Origin: Collinsella sp.
GTDB taxonomy: Bacteria > Actinomycetota > Coriobacteriia > Coriobacteriales > Coriobacteriaceae
Reading direction: 5' to 3'
DNA length: 14,641 bases
Assembly (NCBI GenBank): GCA_018376905.1
Contig: JAHAAK010000047.1
Coordinates: 1 to 14,641 of the forward strand
Of this stretch, positions 14,155 through 14,641 are shown piece by piece. Numbering within the stretch: the stretch's first letter is position 1; every line of letters begins with the position of its first letter. The notes under the pieces were generated by a model that was not told the origin of the DNA, searched no databases, and worked only from the letters and a program-made list of their open reading frames with translations. Position numbers and translations under genes: made by a program.

Positions 14155-14641
14155 TTTGCCCCGCACCCCGTTTTGCCGTATTCATCATCTGGGAGAGCAG
14201 CATTTTTTGCTCGGCATCATACCGGAAGGAAACGCAACGTTTCCCCTCACCGTTTAAGGCGTGGTTGGGGCACCCTCCCATGCACATGGGAAAAGCAAAG
14301 CACTCTTGGCATTCCGGGTCATCCGGCTCATATGCCATCCAGTTAATCATGTTCTTGCTCAACATTGGCGGCTCGAAAATAGTTCCGACCCTCCGCTCCT
14401 TCATTCCAATGTCATCCCAGCACTTATACAAATCTCCGACGGGATCAACCACGTACGAGTTGATTCCAACGGCGCAACATATCCCGAAATTCGTCCCACC
14501 AAAAGGTTGAACTTTGAAGCCCCGCGCAATTGCCCTTTTATAAAGGCTCTGTTAGACCAGGATTGACATACATGTGTCCCCACGGTGCCATATCGTTGAC
14601 CCCATAGACCGCGATGATGGGGGCAGCATGAACGCCGAAGA
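14138..14641 (-). pseudogene. Radical SAM/SPASM peptide maturase, C-terminal part, apparently frameshifted
   Basis: The frame open from 14551 to 14138 encodes a full SPASM cluster-binding pattern. It has C-x12-G-x4-C (CAVGINSYVV ... GDLYKC), then C-x2-C-x5-C-x3-C (CQECFAFPMCMGGC) and a final cysteine in KRCVSF. Such domains hold auxiliary Fe-S clusters in radical SAM enzymes that crosslink or epimerise ribosomal peptides. An in-frame TAA lies at 14552-14554, and no start except GTG 14452 follows, too late to include the first two SPASM cysteines. In another frame upstream, codons read VNDMAPWGHMYVNPGLTE; dropping one base near 14545-14549 joins this to LYKRAIARGF. The radical SAM CxxxCxxC core would lie beyond the window. 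A sequencing error or programmed shift is possible. Confidence 0.65.

Noticed and set aside
1..14641. CRISPR array, tRNA or rRNA genes
   Set aside because: No regularly spaced direct repeats and no cloverleaf or rRNA-like sequence were seen on either strand.

Overview
The window is a high-GC bacterial chromosome segment. Codon use, the phosphoketolase and the cell-wall genes suggest a gut Coriobacteriia, most likely a Collinsella relative. This is an inference; no rRNA or tRNA lies in the window to confirm it.

Left part (1-9152) is housekeeping. On the minus strand are an AEC-family permease (85-1023), a full-length phosphoketolase (1349-3877) and, upstream of it, a LacI-type regulator (4082-5110). 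Two near-identical palindromic operators lie in the phosphoketolase promoter and a related one lies before the regulator, so this looks like a local carbon-flux switch. murB (5351-6313, plus) and a PcsB/CwlO-like coiled-coil peptidoglycan hydrolase (6542-7747, minus) are convergent cell-wall genes. galE (8014-9075, plus) ends in a clear rho-independent terminator.

Middle part (about 9149-12400) is an accessory insert. A decayed IS3-type OrfA on one side and a decayed IS1595/ISXO2-like transposase on the other bracket a tight two-gene operon: an ABC/SMC-class ATPase (9663-10961), then a small protein with an N-terminal cysteine cluster and a PD-(D/E)XK-like motif (10954-11622). This is the best candidate for an undescribed, probably defence-type, system.

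Right part (12520-14641, minus) is the end of a peptide-modification locus. A SPASM-domain radical-SAM maturase, cut by the window edge and apparently frameshifted, is followed with overlap by an ABC exporter.

Across the window, gaps carry long hairpins: three share one apex and loop while their stems change with pairing kept (1-37, 1051-1125, 1237-1321), and others lie at 5220-5285 and 6392-6522. A further 23-bp palindrome (12083-12149) lies inside the decayed transposase and looks like a template-switch scar.
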